The notes under the pieces: generated by a model | Database searches by the model: none | Told to the model about the DNA's origin: nothing | Seen by the model: the letters and a program-made list of their open reading frames with translations, nothing else | From: Nonomuraea lactucae | Lineage (GTDB): Bacteria; Actinomycetota; Actinomycetes; Streptosporangiales; Streptosporangiaceae | Length of the DNA: 64,000 bases | Reading direction: 5' to 3' | Assembly (NCBI RefSeq): GCF_003313395.1 | Contig: NZ_QNFZ01000294.1 | Span: forward strand, 1 to 64,000 | Part shown: positions 24,243 through 32,280 of the stretch, piece by piece | Layout: every line of letters starts with the position of its first letter | Position numbering within the stretch: position 1 is the first letter of the stretch | Program-made: the position numbers and the translations under genes

Positions 24243-25748
24243 ATGGAACTCCTCAACAATCTCGTGCTGGGCTTCTCGACCGCTCTCCTGGTCGAGAACG
24301 TCCTCTACTGCTTCGTGGGAGTGCTGCTCGGGACGGCCGTCGGCGTGCTGCCCGGCATCGGGCCGACGGCGACGGTGGCGATGCTGCTGCCGATCACGTT
24401 CAGCTTCGAGCCGGTGACGGCGCTGATCATGCTGGCCGGCATCTATTACGGCGCACAGTACGGCGGCTCGACGACCGCCATCCTGATCAACCTGCCCGGC
24501 GAGTCGTCGGCGGCGGTCACCGCGCTGGACGGACACGAGATGGCCCGGCAGGGCCGAGCCGGCGCGGCGCTGGCCGTTGCCGCGATCGGGTCCTTCATCG
24601 CGGGTACGGTGGCCACCGTGGCGCTGGCCGTCGCGGCCCCACCGCTGGCCCGCGTCGCGTTGCAGTTCGGCCCGGCCGACTACTTCTCGCTGGTGCTGCT
24701 CGGCCTGATCGTGTCGATCACGCTGGCGCGTGGCTCGGCGCTCAAGGCACTGGCGATGATCGCGCTCGGCGTCCTGCTCGGCACGGTCGGACAGGACATC
24801 TACACGGGCACCCCCCGATTCGTGTTCGAGCAGCGCGAGTTGTACGGCGGCATCAACTTCGTGTCGCTCGCCGTCGGCATGTTCGGCGTGGCCGAGATCC
24901 TGCGCAACCTGGAGAACGAGCAGAACCGCGCGACGGTCATCAGCAAGGTGACGAACCTCTGGCCGACCCGCGAGGACCGGCGCCGGACCGTCGGCCCGAT
25001 CCTGCGGGGTACCGGTCTCGGCTCCGCGCTCGGCGTCCTGCCCGGCGGAGGCCACGTGCTGGCCTCGTTCACCTCGTACGCCGTCGAGAAGCGGATCTCG
25101 AAGCGGCAGCAGGAGTTCGGGCACGGCGCGATCGAGGGCGTCGCGGGCCCCGAGTCGGCGAACAACGCCGCCGCCCAGACGTCGTTCATCCCGCTGCTCA
25201 CCCTGGGTCTGCCCGCCCACCCGGTGATGGCACTGATGGTCGGCGCGTTCATCGTCCACGGCATCACCCCCGGCCCGAACGTCATCACCGACGAACCGGC
25301 GCTGTTCTGGGGCCTGATCGCGTCGATGTGGATCGGCAACGTACTGCTCGTGCTGCTGAACCTGCCGCTGATCGGCTTGTGGGTGCGCATGCTGCGCATC
25401 CCGTACCAGGTGCTGTTCCCGATGATCATCCTCTTCGCCGCGATCGGCACATACTCCGTGGGTTTCAACGCGTACGACGTCTACGCGATCGCATTCTTCG
25501 GGATCCTGGGCTACGTCCTGATCAAGTGCGGCTGTGAGCCGGCGCCACTGCTGCTCGGCTTCGTCCTCGGACCGTTGCTTGAGGAGAACCTGCGGCGGGC
25601 GCTCATCATCTCCCGTGGCGACCCGTCAGTCTTCCTGACCCGACCGATCTCCGCGGTGCTCCTGACCTTGACCGTGGCGGCGCTCGTCGTCGCCGTCCTC
25701 CCGACGATCCGCAAGCGCCGCGAGGTCGTGTTCGCCGAGGAGGACTAG
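24243..25748 (+). CDS. tctA: Tripartite tricarboxylate transporter large permease (TctA)
   Basis: 501 residues, about 12 membrane helices. Diagnostic TctA motifs: GVLPGIGPTATVAMLLPITF, YYGAQYGGSTTAILINLPGE and, in the second half, the inverted-repeat counterpart LGVLPGGGHVLASFTSYAVE with GVAGPESANNAAAQTSFIPL. It forms the transport path for the carboxylate delivered by TctC, driven by an ion gradient. It is the last gene of the operon and full length for the family. Confidence 0.94.
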   Translation: MELLNNLVLGFSTALLVENVLYCFVGVLLGTAVGVLPGIGPTATVAMLLPITFSFEPVTALIMLAGIYYGAQYGGSTTAILINLPGESSAAVTALDGHEMARQGRAGAALAVAAIGSFIAGTVATVALAVAAPPLARVALQFGPADYFSLVLLGLIVSITLARGSALKALAMIALGVLLGTVGQDIYTGTPRFVFEQRELYGGINFVSLAVGMFGVAEILRNLENEQNRATVISKVTNLWPTREDRRRTVGPILRGTGLGSALGVLPGGGHVLASFTSYAVEKRISKRQQEFGHGAIEGVAGPESANNAAAQTSFIPLLTLGLPAHPVMALMVGAFIVHGITPGPNVITDEPALFWGLIASMWIGNVLLVLLNLPLIGLWVRMLRIPYQVLFPMIILFAAIGTYSVGFNAYDVYAIAFFGILGYVLIKCGCEPAPLLLGFVLGPLLEENLRRALIISRGDPSVFLTRPISAVLLTLTVAALVVAVLPTIRKRREVVFAEED

Positions 25749-25854
25749 GGACTCCGGTAATCGCACGGCTCCTGGGTTATCCGGGTGCTGGCGGCGCGGA
25801 CCTGGCTCCACCGCGCCTTGCCGTGCTCGGTCGCTTCGACGGTGCCGTCCGTCA

Positions 25855-27336
25855 TTCGCGGGCGGCGAGCGCGTCGGCGGGGCGAGGCCGCAGCACGAAC
25901 CTGCTGGGGATCGCCGTGGCGCCAGTGCCAGGGTCACCACGGCGGTGACCACCGCGAGATAGGCGTACGGCAGCGCCGACCCCGTCATCCCCGCGCTGAA
26001 GGCGGCCAGCGTCGCCAGCGAGATCGACGTTCCGATGGCCACCGCGACGCCCACCGCCCTCAGCGTCTCCGTGCGCAGCATCCGCGCCGCCTGCCGCCGG
26101 GTGGTACCGACCACACGTAGCACGGCGAGCTCCCTGGACCGGGCCAGGGTGGACATGGCCAGCGTGTTGACCACGGCAATCGGGCAGAAGGCGATGATCA
26201 GACCCATGGCGACGTAGCCGACCGCCGCGTTGGGCGTGCCGGTCGTCACCGCCTCGGCCTGGTCGAGCACGGTCACGGCGGGCAGCGCCCGCTCCAGCGC
26301 CGCGGGCCGAGCACGTAGTCGGCTTTGACGCCCGCTTTCACCTCGTTCTGGGCGGCGCGTTCCATGGTGGTCGGCACGAACAGGATCGTGCACGTCATCG
26401 CTGTCATCAGGGTCAACGGTGTGATCGCTGAGGCCGGCCGCCCGGTGTCGGCGCGCAGGTTCTTCCGCGCGAGGTAGCCGGCCATGCCGGGCGCGCGCAG
26501 CGGCAGCGCGGTCGCCGCCTGCGCGATCAGCGGCCCGAGCAGGGCGACCGCTGTCGTCCACAGCAGCGCGGTCAGCATGGTGACGGGGCCGGCGGCCGCT
26601 TCGGTGGACAGCGAGGACAGCACCATAGTCAGCACGACGCCGCCGGCGACGGCGAGCAGGCCGCCGATCAGCCGGGCCCACGGGAGTCCGGCCGCCGGCA
26701 TCGCCGTCTCACCCAGTGCCTCCACCGGCCTGATCCTGGCGGTACGGCGGGCGGAGACGCGTGCAGCCACCCACGCGGCCACCAGCGTGGCCAGCATCGC
26801 GACGATCGGCGGGAACGGGCTGACGACAAGTCGCAGGTTGCCCGGCATGGCCCCCAGCGCGACGAACCTGGTCCGCAACCAGAACCCCAGCAGGATCCCC
26901 GCTCCGGAGCCGAGCACCCCGGCAGCCACGCTGATGAGCAGGGCCTCGCCACCGACGAGCTTCCTGGCCTGCCGCGGCGTGGCGCCGATGCGCCGCCCAG
27001 GCTGATGAGCCTGACCCGGGCGTCTTCCGCCTCGGGGAACTCGACCGCGCCGCGCTCGTCGCCGATGTACGCGACCGCGCCGCGTTAGTGGCCGGTGTAC
27101 GCGACGGCACCCGGGACGGTGACGTCTACTCGGGAGAGGACGCCGATGGCCGTCACCAGACCGGCGCGTCCGGCCAGGCGGCGGGCCTCGCCGGTGGCGA
27201 AAAAGATCGTGTCCTCGCTGGGCAGCGCCTGCGCGGTCACTCCGACGACGCGGTAACCGGGGATCGGCCGGCCGGCGTGGCGGGCGTCCACGACGACTTC
27301 GCCGGCGGCGAGGGAGGGACCCGCGAACGAGATCAT
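25855..27336 (-). pseudogene. FtsX/MacB-type ABC permease, multiply broken
   Basis: Remains of an ABC exporter permease. The ATG at 27336 overlaps the ATPase stop (ATGA), but the protein starts directly in the extracytoplasmic domain (MISFAGPSLAAGEVVVDARH), without the first membrane helix. The frame stops at 27085 after a small local duplication (AVAYTGH, AVAYIGD). It continues in other frames with KLVGGEALLISVAAGVLGSG, LGSGAGILLGFWLRTRFVAL and GRPASAITPLTLMTAMTCTI. After a further shift it reads AVVNTLAMSTLARSRELAVL and RVVGTTRRQAARMLRTETLR, the FtsX-domain signature, then a final shift near 25890. At least three lesions make it non-functional. Confidence 0.8.
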
Positions 27337-27931
27337 CACTTCCAAACCCCCAACCTGGTCATGCGCTCGGCCACCTTCTCGGCGGCCGGGGCCGTCATCG
27401 CGTCCACGATCCGGCCGTCGGCCAGGAACAGCACCGTGTCGGCGTACGCCGCGGCCACCGGGTCGTGGGTGACCATCACCACGGTCTGGCCGAGCGTGGA
27501 GACCACCTCCCGCAGCAGGGTCAGCACGTCGCGGGCCGTCATGGTGTCCAGCGCGCCCGTCGGCTCGTCGCCGAACACCACCTCCGGCCTCGTCACCAGT
27601 GCCCTGGCGAGTGCGACGCGCTGCTGCTGACCGCCGGAGAGCTGGGCCGGGCGGCGATCGGTGCGTCCGCCGAGGCCCACCCAGTGCACGATCTCGTCCA
27701 GCCACGCCCGGTCGACCCTGGCGCCGGCCAGCATGAGCGGCAGCGTGATGTTCTCCGTCACGGTCAGCGCGGAGACCAGGTTGAAAGCCTGGAACACGAA
27801 CCTGAGGGACCCATGACCGCGGTGAAGGTTCCCCGGGGGATGCCGACCGACACCTCGCGCAGGGCCGCCACCGCGCTCCGACCCCTGCCGTACACCTTGC
27901 TCACCGCGTCCAACCGCACTGCTTCTGTCAT
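27336..27931 (-). pseudogene. MacB-like ABC ATPase lacking Walker A
   Basis: The start at 27931 reads MTEAVRLDAVSKVYGRGRSA, then TFTAVMGPS, and jumps straight to FVFQAFNLVSALTVTENITL in a different frame. The missing segment is roughly the 50-60 codons that carry the Walker A lysine (GSGKST) and the following strand. The rest is intact: signature LSGGQQQRVALARAL, Walker B VVFGDEPTGALDT and the switch His in VMVTHDP. Without Walker A it cannot bind ATP properly. The break is at about 27808-27812. It is operonic with the permease relic. Confidence 0.85.
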
Positions 27932-27961
27932 GGGCTCAAGCCTGCTATCTGCTCTTTCCGC

Positions 27962-28012
27962 CACCAGAGAGGCGATCACGACCTAGTCATGACTTCATCA
28001 TCATCCGGACAT
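27962..28012. promoter_or_regulatory. Shared 51-bp regulatory block, copy 1
   Basis: Blocks CACCAGAGA, GATCAC, ATGACTTCATCA and GGACAT occur in the same order and with equal outer spacing as at 31701-31751. The 18-base gap between the first and third blocks and the 6-base gap to the last are identical. The block lies between the ABC ATPase relic (minus) and the NarL-type regulator (plus), upstream of both. It is a likely binding site of that regulator. Confidence 0.6.
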
Positions 28013-28021
28013 AATGGTCAG

Positions 28022-28630
28022 ATGATCCGCACGCTCCTGGCCGAGGACCAGCACGTCATCAGAGAGGCCCTCGTGACCCTGCTCGGCCTCGAACCCGACA
28101 TCGAGATCGTCGCGGCGGTCGAATCCGGGGACGCGGCGGTCGCCGCCGCCCTGGCTCACCGGCCGGACGTGGCCGTGCTGGACATCGACATGCCCGGCGC
28201 TATCGACGGCCTCGACGCCGCCGGCGAGCTGCGTGCCAGGCTGCCGGAATGCCGCACGCTCATGCTCACCGGCCACGGCAAGCCCGGCCATCTCCGCCGC
28301 GCGCTCACCTCCCAGGTGGACGGCTTCATGCTGAAGACCGCCTCGCCGGAGGAGCTGACGACCGCGATCAGGAAGGTGGCACGGGGCGAACGCGTACTCG
28401 ACCCCGCGCTCGCCCAGACCGCGTGGAACCTGGCCGACAACCCGCTCACCTCCCGCGAGGCCGACGTCCTGCGGCTGGTCGCGGCGGGCGCCGAGGCGAC
28501 CGAGATCGCCGGTCAGCTCTTCCTCAGCGCCGGGACCGTACGCAACTACATCACCACGATCGTCGCCAAGCTCAACGCCCGCAACCGCACCGACGCCGTG
28601 CGCCTCGCTTCCGAGGCGGGCTGGATCTAG
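28022..28630 (+). CDS. NarL/LuxR-family response regulator
   Basis: 202 residues from the ATG at 28022, which begins exactly at the receiver domain (MIRTLLAEDQHVIREALVTL). An upstream in-frame ATG at 27989 lies inside the conserved regulatory block and is less likely. Phospho-acceptor Asp is in VAVLDIDMPG, Lys in FMLKTAS. The C-terminal HTH is LTSREADVLRLVAAGAEATE followed by LFLSAGTVRNYITTIVAKLN. This is the DesR/LiaR-like class that commonly controls ABC exporters. Its stop codon overlaps that of the convergent sensor kinase by two bases at the palindrome CTAG. Confidence 0.92.
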   Translation: MIRTLLAEDQHVIREALVTLLGLEPDIEIVAAVESGDAAVAAALAHRPDVAVLDIDMPGAIDGLDAAGELRARLPECRTLMLTGHGKPGHLRRALTSQVDGFMLKTASPEELTTAIRKVARGERVLDPALAQTAWNLADNPLTSREADVLRLVAAGAEATEIAGQLFLSAGTVRNYITTIVAKLNARNRTDAVRLASEAGWI

Positions 28631-30627
28631 GCGGGGACCCAGGCATGCGTCGGTACCGTGGCGGTCAGCTCGAACCAGCCGTCTTCCCGGGAGACGGCCA
28701 GCCGCCCGTCGAGTGCCGCCAACCTGGTGCTGAGGTTGCCGATCCCGGCTGAGCCGCGGCGCCCCTGTGTGGTGCGTACTCCGTCGTTGCGGACGCTGAG
28801 GCGTGCGGTGCCGTCTCGTACGGCGGTCGTGATCACGCATCGGCCGGCCGAGCTGTGCCGCAGGACGTTGGTGACGGCCTCCCTGAGCACGATGCCGAGC
28901 GTGGTGTCCGCGTCCCTGCCGAGGGTGGAGTGGTCCAGGCCGAGCACGACCTCGATGCCGGCTGCCGTCAGCAGCGACCGGGCCGCCTCCGCCTCCGCGG
29001 TCAGTGACAGCCGCCTGTGCTCGCCCGACACCGTACGCAGGTCCTCCATGGCCCGCTCGGTCATGGTCAGGACGTCGTCGAGTTCCTCGCGTGCGCGCTC
29101 GACGTCGAGCCTGCGGGCGAGCTCGCATTTGAGCAGGATCGCTGCCAGGGTGTGCCCGAGAAGGTCGTGCAGGTCGCGGGCGGCACGCAGCCGTTCCTCG
29201 ATGACGGCCGCGCGGGCCAGGCCGTCCCTCGACTCGCGCAGTTCCCTGGCGAACTGGGCCAGCTTGAGCAGCCCGTACACGACCAGGCCGCTCACCAGGG
29301 TGCTGATCGCGTAGTTCACGGTCAGCGGGATCGGCAGGCCGAGCAGCGCGCCGGCGACCGCGGCGACTGCCACGATCGCCGCCACCAGCGGCACGGCCAC
29401 TCCCCAGGAGAAGGCCAGCAGGATCGGCCCCGCCAGGAACCCCGTCACACCCAGCCATGCCTGCCCGAACAGCGGGATCGGCGCGAACGTCAGCACCGCC
29501 ATGATCGACAGCGCCACCGGGTGCCGTCCCTCGACCGATCGCAGTTGCATTAACACGATGACGGCCAGCAGCGCGGCCGGCCACAGCGAGCCGGCCAGCA
29601 GCAGCGCCTTGGCCGAGAACCCCACCAGCACGGCCGCCAGCAACGCCATCGACAGCATGCCGTCATGCGCGGGCCGGACGGGTGGGCGGGTGAGGGGCAG
29701 CGTCGCCTCCACGGTCATCGAGGCGTCACCGGCGAGCCCGACGGTGAGCGTGCCTCCCGCCGCCTCGGCCTGAGCCGGCAGGTCACCGAGGCTCTCGTCG
29801 TCGGCTGTCCGCGCACCGTCGTCGGCTGTCCGCGCACCGTCGTTGGAGACGCGCAACCGTACGGCTGAACCCTCCGTGGAAGTCTCGATGAGGCAGGTGG
29901 TGGCCGTGCGCCGCCGTACGATCTCTGTCACAGCCTCGCGGAGCACGGCCGCCAAGAGGGCGCCCGCCGGGCCGAGCGGCTCCGCATGGCCCACACGCAC
30001 GTCCACGGTGACGCCCGCGGCGGTCAGCATCGCCTTGGCGGTGGAGATCTCGGGAGCCAGGGACATCGCCCGGTAGCTCGCCGCCGCGGCCCGGGCATCG
30101 GCCAGCGAGCGTCGCGCCGTCTCCACGTCAGGGGTCCCGGTACGCGCGCCGGCGGCGATCGTGGCGAGCGCTCTGCCCAGCCCCGTGCTCAGCTCGGCGG
30201 CGATACGCAGCCGTTCCTCGGCCGCCGCCGTCATCGCCAGCGACAGCCTGGCCGCGTTCACCTCCTCGATCCGGTCGATCATCGTGGTCAGGCCGTAGAC
30301 GACAAGGGAGATCAACACCATGCTGATCACCGGGTCGAGGGGGCCGAGCAGGGCAGCGCTCGCCACCACCGCCAGGGCGAGCGGCCACAGCGGAGTCAGC
30401 AGCAACGACCCGCCGACGAAACCGAGGATGCCGACCGAGGAGCCGAGCAGCAGCACCGACCCGTACGCCAGGGCCGCCTGGAGGGCGACCAACCACCACC
30501 GACGCCACCTGACGAAGGCGACCTGGAGCACCGGCAGTGCCAGCGCCAGGGGCGATCCGGCCACCACGTAGACGCTCGCGAAGGCCGCGAACACCACTAC
30601 CGCGATCAGCTTTGCCCTCTTGTGCAC
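28627..30627 (-). CDS. Tandem-duplicated sensor histidine kinase with a degenerate first half
   Basis: 666 residues, about twice the normal length of a DesK-like kinase. Residues of about 1-325 and 326-666 each contain a block of membrane helices, a HisKA_3-like helix and a HATPase-like domain. In the second half the core is normal: EERLRAARDLHDLLGHTLAA (phospho-His), VLREAVTNVLRHS and GSAGIGNL. In the first half the matching helix reads EERLRIAAELSTGLGRALAT, with no His, and its ATPase region (VLREAVTEIVRRR) lacks clear Gly boxes, so it is a pseudokinase or sensor module. It probably partners the convergent NarL-type regulator. A 21-bp repeat in its linker duplicates seven residues. Confidence 0.88.
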   Translation of the reverse strand: MHKRAKLIAVVVFAAFASVYVVAGSPLALALPVLQVAFVRWRRWWLVALQAALAYGSVLLLGSSVGILGFVGGSLLLTPLWPLALAVVASAALLGPLDPVISMVLISLVVYGLTTMIDRIEEVNAARLSLAMTAAAEERLRIAAELSTGLGRALATIAAGARTGTPDVETARRSLADARAAAASYRAMSLAPEISTAKAMLTAAGVTVDVRVGHAEPLGPAGALLAAVLREAVTEIVRRRTATTCLIETSTEGSAVRLRVSNDGARTADDGARTADDESLGDLPAQAEAAGGTLTVGLAGDASMTVEATLPLTRPPVRPAHDGMLSMALLAAVLVGFSAKALLLAGSLWPAALLAVIVLMQLRSVEGRHPVALSIMAVLTFAPIPLFGQAWLGVTGFLAGPILLAFSWGVAVPLVAAIVAVAAVAGALLGLPIPLTVNYAISTLVSGLVVYGLLKLAQFARELRESRDGLARAAVIEERLRAARDLHDLLGHTLAAILLKCELARRLDVERAREELDDVLTMTERAMEDLRTVSGEHRRLSLTAEAEAARSLLTAAGIEVVLGLDHSTLGRDADTTLGIVLREAVTNVLRHSSAGRCVITTAVRDGTARLSVRNDGVRTTQGRRGSAGIGNLSTRLAALDGRLAVSREDGWFELTATVPTHAWVPA
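29797..29838 (-). repeat. 21-bp in-frame tandem duplication in the kinase gene
   Basis: Two identical copies of GTCGTCGGCTGTCCGCGCAC plus C (29797-29817 and 29818-29838). In the protein this gives GARTADD twice. It lies in the linker of the degenerate first kinase half, where length changes are probably tolerated. Confidence 0.9.
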
Positions 30628-30651
30628 CCGTTCAGCCTAGGAGGCTGCTCT

Positions 30652-31647
30652 TCACCGCCCGGAGAGGGGAACCGGCTCGGCGTGCATTAGCGTTCGGGAG
30701 ACGGCCAGGATCACGGCCGCGCAGGCCGACACCAGCCCGACGAGACCCGCCGCGGCCCCGAGCGTCAGCGCGTCGGGGCGGACGAGGGCCTGCCCGCGCT
30801 GAGCCTGCCAGAGCACCAGCGCGGTGAGTCCCCCGTAGCCGAACGCAGCCACGATCACCAGGGCCGTACGGGTGACGGTGCTCGCGAGGATGGGCAGCCG
30901 GCCAGAGAGCATCCGCAGGCCGATCGCCACCAGCGGGAGGACCTGCATGGCATGCAGGCCGACGAAGTGCGCCACCCGCAGGTCGCCCGAGCCGCTCTCC
31001 CAGCCGGTGACCGGCATGCCGGCGCCGCCGTCGGGCCCGCCCACGCTGTGCGCGCCGATCGTGGCCAGGCTCAGCCCGCCCGCCAGATCCCGCGCCTGGT
31101 CCGGGGTCGGCGCGGTCATCAGGTAGCCGACGGACATGCCGGCGAGCGAGATGACCAGCCCGAGCGGGATCGCCCACGCCATGGCTCGGTCCACCCGGCG
31201 CTGCGCCACCAGAAAGATCCCCATCGCGAACGTCAGCAGCCACCCCAGGTACGCGGCGCCGCCCATGACCATGAACACCGTCTCGTCCAGCCCGGTGGAG
31301 AAGTTGAAGTGGCTGCGGACCCCACGAGCCGCCTGGAAGGCGATGGCCGAGATCTCCGGTACGACGAACCCGCCCACCGTCACGGTGCCCAGCCACCACA
31401 GCGTCCGCCGCCACCGGCCGGCTTGACCGATCATCCAGGCCAGCGTGGCCGCGTACAGCCCGAACGACATCGCGAATTTGAACGGCTTGAGCCATACTCC
31501 CTGACCGAGCACCATTCGCTCGTCGACCGCCATCCCCATCGCGCTGACGACGGCCAGCACCGCCATGGCCGCCGCGCAGTAACTGAGCGGACCGTGCCAC
31601 GAGGACGTGGCCTCCCGAAGTCGCCGGGGCTGAAGCAGGGCACTCAT
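30652..31647 (-). CDS. Polytopic membrane protein with conserved-looking His residues
   Basis: 331 residues from the ATG at 31647, preceded by GAAGGAG. About eight to nine membrane helices are visible. His residues lie near helix ends (SHFNFSTGLDE, GAHSVGG, VAHFVGLHAMQVLPL), which could bind haem or a metal, but no family is recognised. The gene lies next to the tandem kinase on the same strand. Its upstream region carries the same 51-bp block as the ABC exporter relic, so it probably belongs to the regulon of the NarL-type regulator. The frame extends upstream to 31740, but without a ribosome site. Confidence 0.7.
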   Translation of the reverse strand: MSALLQPRRLREATSSWHGPLSYCAAAMAVLAVVSAMGMAVDERMVLGQGVWLKPFKFAMSFGLYAATLAWMIGQAGRWRRTLWWLGTVTVGGFVVPEISAIAFQAARGVRSHFNFSTGLDETVFMVMGGAAYLGWLLTFAMGIFLVAQRRVDRAMAWAIPLGLVISLAGMSVGYLMTAPTPDQARDLAGGLSLATIGAHSVGGPDGGAGMPVTGWESGSGDLRVAHFVGLHAMQVLPLVAIGLRMLSGRLPILASTVTRTALVIVAAFGYGGLTALVLWQAQRGQALVRPDALTLGAAAGLVGLVSACAAVILAVSRTLMHAEPVPLSGR

Positions 31648-31700
31648 GATGAACTCCTTCTCATCGACTGAGTGCAACCTTGCTGATTGGCGAAAGCGCT

Positions 31701-31751
31701 CACCAGAGACGTGATCACCAGTCCGGTATGACTTCATCACGAACCAGACAT
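31701..31751. promoter_or_regulatory. Shared 51-bp regulatory block, copy 2
   Basis: CACCAGAGA, GATCAC, ATGACTTCATCA (31728-31739) and AGACAT in the same order and outer spacing as copy 1 at 27962-28012. It lies 54 bases upstream of the membrane protein start at 31647, in the same orientation relative to that gene as copy 1 has to the ABC ATPase. Confidence 0.6.
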
Positions 31752-31929
31752 TTAGCCCGTGGCGTTTTATCCCATAATGAAATGGCCGAATGGCCGGCCG
31801 TGCTCACACACCTGGAAACGTCCATTGACGGCTTGTTGTCAGTTGGTCACGCTTTGATGCAATCTCAAGCGAATGGCTTACTCTCCTGCTTTCCTTGGAG
31901 TGATAGTCCCATCGGTGTAGGGGTGGCTG

Positions 31930-32280
31930 ATGCAGGCAGAGATCCAGCTCACAGGTGGCGATGAGATAGCGGAGTTCACCGCGTTGTGGCAATGGTTGGC
32001 CGGCGAGCGGGCGCTGACCGGGACGGTGAGCGTCATGCGAAGGCCGGCGGCGGAGGAGGAGCTGGGCGGGGCCCTGGACACGCTCGTCCTGGCGCTCAGC
32101 TCAGCAGGCGCGGTCGCGGCCCTGTCGCGGGCGCTGACCGTCTGGCTGGCCACCCGCCGGGCGGACGTCACCCTTACCGTCAAAGCCTCCGGCGAGGTGA
32201 AACTGGACGCCCGGCGGGTCAGGGACCAGGACATCGCGCCGCTGCTGCGCCAAGTGCTGCGGGCGTCCGATGAGCGCTGA
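31930..32280 (+). CDS. EACC1-like effector-associated protein
   Basis: 116 residues. It begins MQAEIQLTGGDEIAEFTALW, followed by an amphipathic or hydrophobic helix (ALDTLVLALSSAGAVAALSR) and a beta-rich end (ADVTLTVKASGEVKLDARRV). This matches my recollection of EACC1, the effector-associated constant component, a small protein encoded just before diverse effectors in actinobacterial conflict systems. It overlaps the caspase gene by 11 bases, which indicates coupled translation and fixed stoichiometry. Its likely job is to hold or gate the effector; this comes from family context, not from a visible active site. Confidence 0.75.
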   Translation: MQAEIQLTGGDEIAEFTALWQWLAGERALTGTVSVMRRPAAEEELGGALDTLVLALSSAGAVAALSRALTVWLATRRADVTLTVKASGEVKLDARRVRDQDIAPLLRQVLRASDER

